64,000 bases of DNA from Kibdelosporangium aridum (GTDB lineage: Bacteria > Actinomycetota > Actinomycetes > Mycobacteriales > Pseudonocardiaceae): the NCBI RefSeq assembly GCF_900176515.1, contig NZ_FWXV01000001.1:1770699-1834698 (forward strand), in the 5' to 3' direction. The translations under genes were made by a program, and so were the position numbers. The notes under the pieces are model-generated. The model saw nothing but the letters and a program-made list of their open reading frames with translations. It ran no database searches and had not been told where the DNA came from. Positions 61,750 through 64,000 of the stretch are shown here, piece after piece (positions within the stretch are counted from its first letter, which is position 1; each line of letters starts with the position of its first letter).

Positions 61750-62100
61750 GTTTTGGCTCGCTGCGGCGCGCTTTGGCTCACCGCGGCGCGCGCTGTGGTT
61801 GCTTTCGGCGCGCCCCTGTGTCGGGGTCGGCGCGATTTGGTGTGGAGCCTCTGCGCCGCAAAGGACAGGGAAAGCGGGCAGGCCTGCGGCCCTGCCCCGC
61901 CGACAAGCTTATTTGCGGCGCCACTCCACACAAAATCGCGCCGACTACCACTTTTGGCGCGCCTCTTCGTGCTCCGGGCGCGCCTTGTTGGTGGGCTGGG
62001 GCGCGCCTCCACTGTGACTTGGGGCGCGCCTTCGCTGTTGGTTAGGGCGCGCCTTTTTCGTGGCTTGGGCGCGCCTTCACTTGGGCTTGGGCGCCTTCGC
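61750..62100. repeat. Array of GGCGCGCC palindromes spaced about 22 bp
   Basis: The 8-bp palindrome GGCGCGCC occurs at 61807, 61956, 61977, 62000, 62023, 62046 and 62068, and truncated forms at about 61765, 61785, 61829 and 62090. In the right half the spacing is 21-23 bp, two turns of the helix. The intervals share loosely repeated text (TTCGCTGTTGG, TTCACTTGGGC, CTTGGG), so this is a degenerate tandem repeat. Open frames across it are low-complexity and not genes. It fills most of the 572-bp gap 61556-62127. Confidence 0.75.
61826..61945. repeat. Large imperfect inverted repeat with a nested hairpin inside the array
   Basis: The left arm 61826-61862 begins GTCGGCGCGATT and ends GCGCCGCAAA. 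The right arm 61912-61945 is its complement with one base change, a short mismatch and a 3-bp gap. The 49-bp loop contains a second hairpin, GCGGGCAGG (61874-61882) against CCTGCCCCGC (61891-61900). It could form a long RNA stem or a cruciform. Confidence 0.7.
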
Positions 62101-62127
62101 TTTTGGTTTAAGCGCCGTTGCCGGGAC

Positions 62128-62295
62128 TCACCGCAGTTGGCGTTGAGCGGCCTGCACGCTGTCGGCGGGGTTGGTGTTGAACGCGATCGCCGCTTGCGGC
62201 GCATGGCGGTGGGCCAGGTTGACGACCTGCTCGAGCAGTTCCACCAGGTCGTCGGTCTTGCGGATCCCGCCACCGATCAGGAGCACGCTGGGCAT
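62128..62295 (-). CDS. 55-residue protein of unknown function
   Basis: The minus frame from ATG 62293-62295 to TGA 62128-62130 reads MPSVLLIGGGIRKTDDLVEL, then a helix with VVNLAHRHAPQAAIAFNTNP and ADSVQAAQRQLR. Codon use is of host type with a third-position G/C bias, unlike the flanking repeats, and the sequence has a compact alpha/beta look. I do not recognise the family. It is divergent from the MFS gene, about 50 bp apart. Confidence 0.5.
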   Translation of the reverse strand: MPSVLLIGGGIRKTDDLVELLEQVVNLAHRHAPQAAIAFNTNPADSVQAAQRQLR

Positions 62296-62345
62296 GAGAT
62301 CAAACGTACTGTCGCCGCGCCCCGCGGGTACGGCAAGCTGGCCGG

Positions 62346-63539
62346 GTGATCAAGCGGCGGGGAATCACGATTGTGCTGATCGTGCTGTGTCAGAGTTCGC
62401 AGGCGCTGGTCACCGGGGGTATCGCGCTGTTTCTGCCGTTGATCCGCGATGATCTTTCCCTGACGTTCGCCCAAGGGGGCACCCTCGCTGCGGCGTCCAC
62501 GTTCACTTACGCGCTGATGCAGGTGCCGGTGGGGGTGCTGGCCGACCGGATCGACACCAAGAAGATGTTCCTGACCGGCCTGCTTGGCGTGAACATCCTC
62601 GCTTGCGGGTTCGCGCTGATCGACTCCTACGGCTGGCTGGTGGCCAACCAGGCGGTGTCCGGGGTGCTGCGTTCGATGGCGTTCGCGCCGGGCCTGATCC
62701 TGATCAGCCGCCAGTTCTCCTCGACCAAGCAGGCCACCGCGATGGGCCTGTACGTGGCGGGCGGGTTTTCCTCCAGCATCGTGCTCAACCTCGTCGGGCC
62801 GCTGCTGGTCGGGCCGTTGGGGTGGCAGGGGGTGTTCCTGGTGTGCGCGGGTTTGGGTGTGGTCACGCTGATCGCGTACTGGCTGGTCGGCAACAACGGC
62901 GCCGACACCGAGAAGCGTCGGCAGCCGCCCCTCAGGGAGTTGCCGAAACTGCTCAAGCACCCGGTGGTCGCGGTGACCTCGGTGATCCAGTTCGTGCGGC
63001 TGGCCGCCACCCACGGGGTGATCACGTGGCTGCCCAGCTTTGTCGTGGTGGAGAAGGGCTATTCGATTCAGACCGCCGGGTTGCTGGTCGCGTTGGGCGC
63101 CGCGCTCACCGCACCGTCGAACATCATGGGCGGGTACGTCGCGGACAAAACCGGCAAGCCCTTAGCCGTGGTCGGGGTGTCGTTGACGGTCGTCGCCGGC
63201 TCGCTGGTCGGGCTGGTGCTGGCCGACTCGCTGCCGGTGATCATCGCCGTGGTCGCGGTCAACTCGATCGTCATCCAGCTCTACTTCGGGCCCCTGTTCT
63301 CCATCCCGATCCAGTACCTCGGCCGCTCGGTGGCCGGGGCGATCAGCGGGTTCGGCAACTTCTGGGCCAACCTCGGCGGGTTCACCGCGGTGTGGGCGCT
63401 GGGCGCGCTCAAGGACGCCACCGGCGGGTTCGACGCCGGTTTCCTGCTGCTGACCGGGTTGTGCGTGATCGGCATCGGCGCGGTGCTGGTGCTCAAGCGC
63501 ATGCCGGTTCAGGCGCTGGAGAGCACGCCGAGCAAGTGA
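62346..63539 (+). CDS. Major facilitator superfamily transporter
   Basis: The 397-residue protein has about 12 membrane segments in two halves. The first-half loop GVLADRIDTKKMFLTGLLG matches the MFS A-motif pattern (G-x-x-x-D-R), and the second-half counterpart is GGYVADKTGKPLAVVGVSL. It is of the short ACS/NNP-like type, and its substrate cannot be read from sequence. The GTG start has weak ribosome-site support. The last 31 bases overlap the convergent aldolase gene. Confidence 0.88.
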   Translation: MIKRRGITIVLIVLCQSSQALVTGGIALFLPLIRDDLSLTFAQGGTLAAASTFTYALMQVPVGVLADRIDTKKMFLTGLLGVNILACGFALIDSYGWLVANQAVSGVLRSMAFAPGLILISRQFSSTKQATAMGLYVAGGFSSSIVLNLVGPLLVGPLGWQGVFLVCAGLGVVTLIAYWLVGNNGADTEKRRQPPLRELPKLLKHPVVAVTSVIQFVRLAATHGVITWLPSFVVVEKGYSIQTAGLLVALGAALTAPSNIMGGYVADKTGKPLAVVGVSLTVVAGSLVGLVLADSLPVIIAVVAVNSIVIQLYFGPLFSIPIQYLGRSVAGAISGFGNFWANLGGFTAVWALGALKDATGGFDAGFLLLTGLCVIGIGAVLVLKRMPVQALESTPSK

Positions 63540-64000
63540 GCCACGGTGTGCGCGATCGCCTCCCGCGCGGGCGCCAGGTACTTACGCGGGTCACTGATGC
63601 GCAGGTCGGCGGCCTGAATGGTCTGGGTGAACGCCACGTTCAACGCCGTCCCGATGTTGATCTTCACCATGCCGTGCCGCACCGCGTCCCGCAGCTGATC
63701 GTCCGGCACGCCCGACGAGCCGTGCAGCACCAGCGGAACCGGCACGCACGAACGGATCCGCGAGATCAGCTCCAGATCCAGCGACGCGGTCTGGGTGGTC
63801 ATCGCGTGCGAGCTGCCGACCGCGACGGCCAGCGCGTCCACGCCGGTCTCGGCCACGAACCGCGCCGCGTCCTTCGGATCGGTCCGCACACCGGGCGCGT
63901 GTGCACCGTCCTTTCCTCCCACCTCGCCCAGCTCGGCCTCGACCCACAGGCCCGAGCGGTGCGCCCATCGCGCGGCCTCCCGCGTGGCCTGCACGTTCTG
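63509..64000 (-). CDS. Class II aldolase (fructose/tagatose-bisphosphate type), 5' end outside window
   Basis: The visible 163 residues cover the C-terminal half of the TIM barrel: LWVEAELGEVGGKDG (metal Glu and the flexible loop), VDALAVAVGSSHAM (metal His region), VPLVLHGSSGVPDDQL (metal His) and GMVKINIGTALNVAFTQTI (phosphate-binding NIGT). This is the GatY/KbaY/FbaA-like Zn-dependent class. The start codon and N-terminal half lie beyond base 64000. A carbohydrate role with the adjacent transporter is possible but not shown. Confidence 0.85.
   Translation of the reverse strand, partial: QNVQATREAARWAHRSGLWVEAELGEVGGKDGAHAPGVRTDPKDAARFVAETGVDALAVAVGSSHAMTTQTASLDLELISRIRSCVPVPLVLHGSSGVPDDQLRDAVRHGMVKINIGTALNVAFTQTIQAADLRISDPRKYLAPAREAIAHTVAHLLGVLSSA

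Noticed and set aside
61605..62349. Several open frames across the repeat region
   Set aside because: They consist of repeat-derived Ala/Arg/Gly/Pro text, vary with the repeat unit, and have no start signals or motifs.

Overview
The window is high-GC DNA (many G/C third positions, frequent GTG starts, long antiparallel shadow frames). Its gene content is that of a filamentous actinomycete, most likely a member of the Pseudonocardiales. That placement is inferred from a mycothiol-type DinB-fold protein, an MptB-type mannosyltransferase, a SARP/AfsR regulator, the DUF3090-SCO1664 pair, LAL regulators and CebR/DasR-like sugar operators. No rRNA, tRNA, CRISPR array or complete mobile element was seen. 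Many genes appear to be leaderless, with a -10 element about 7 nt before the start codon.

Left part (1-18 kb): a small methyltransferase/DinB operon and a membrane NACHT ATPase precede a sugar ABC importer (3723-8199). The importer carries a DasR/NagR-like operator upstream, and a secreted GH12 glucanase with a perfect CebR box and an intracellular-type GH20 hexosaminidase lie next to it. A nucleotidyltransferase flanked by imperfect direct repeats follows. Next is a 1035-residue caspase-like/P-loop/KAP NTPase fusion, and then a MerR regulator with its own 19-bp-spacer promoter.

Peptide region (15.8-30 kb): an M20 peptidase and an M55 D-aminopeptidase are divergent from a complete Dpp-type dipeptide importer (binding protein, two permeases, fused double ATPase). 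mptB, a TetR regulator, a decayed VOC/MarR pair, a DUF3224 protein, an LD-carboxypeptidase and an S9 peptidase follow. Together these could import and dismantle D-amino-acid peptides such as cell-wall fragments; this is inference.

Middle (30-50 kb): mostly chromosomal housekeeping and exported proteins. These are DUF3090/SCO1664, a GFA-type protein, a DUF6351 exported protein, two tandem I36 inhibitor-like secreted proteins, an AfsR-like regulator, DUF3097, NfeD/SPFH, NudC, an MDR-STAS-GNAT operon with a MerR-type promoter, an exported M14 carboxypeptidase, and a WYL regulator divergent from a VOC protein with a palindromic operator between them.

Right part (50-64 kb): an isolated tyrosine recombinase, a NarL-type two-component operon, an RNA-repair cassette (RNA ligase plus HD-Pnk end-healing enzyme) downstream of two overlapping LAL regulators, and lspA. 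A 350-bp array of GGCGCGCC palindromes spaced about 22 bp apart with a large inverted repeat inside it follows, then a 55-codon gene, an MFS transporter and a truncated class II aldolase at the edge.

Most unusual items: the caspase-KAP fusion, the RNA-repair cassette with its LAL neighbours, and the GGCGCGCC array.
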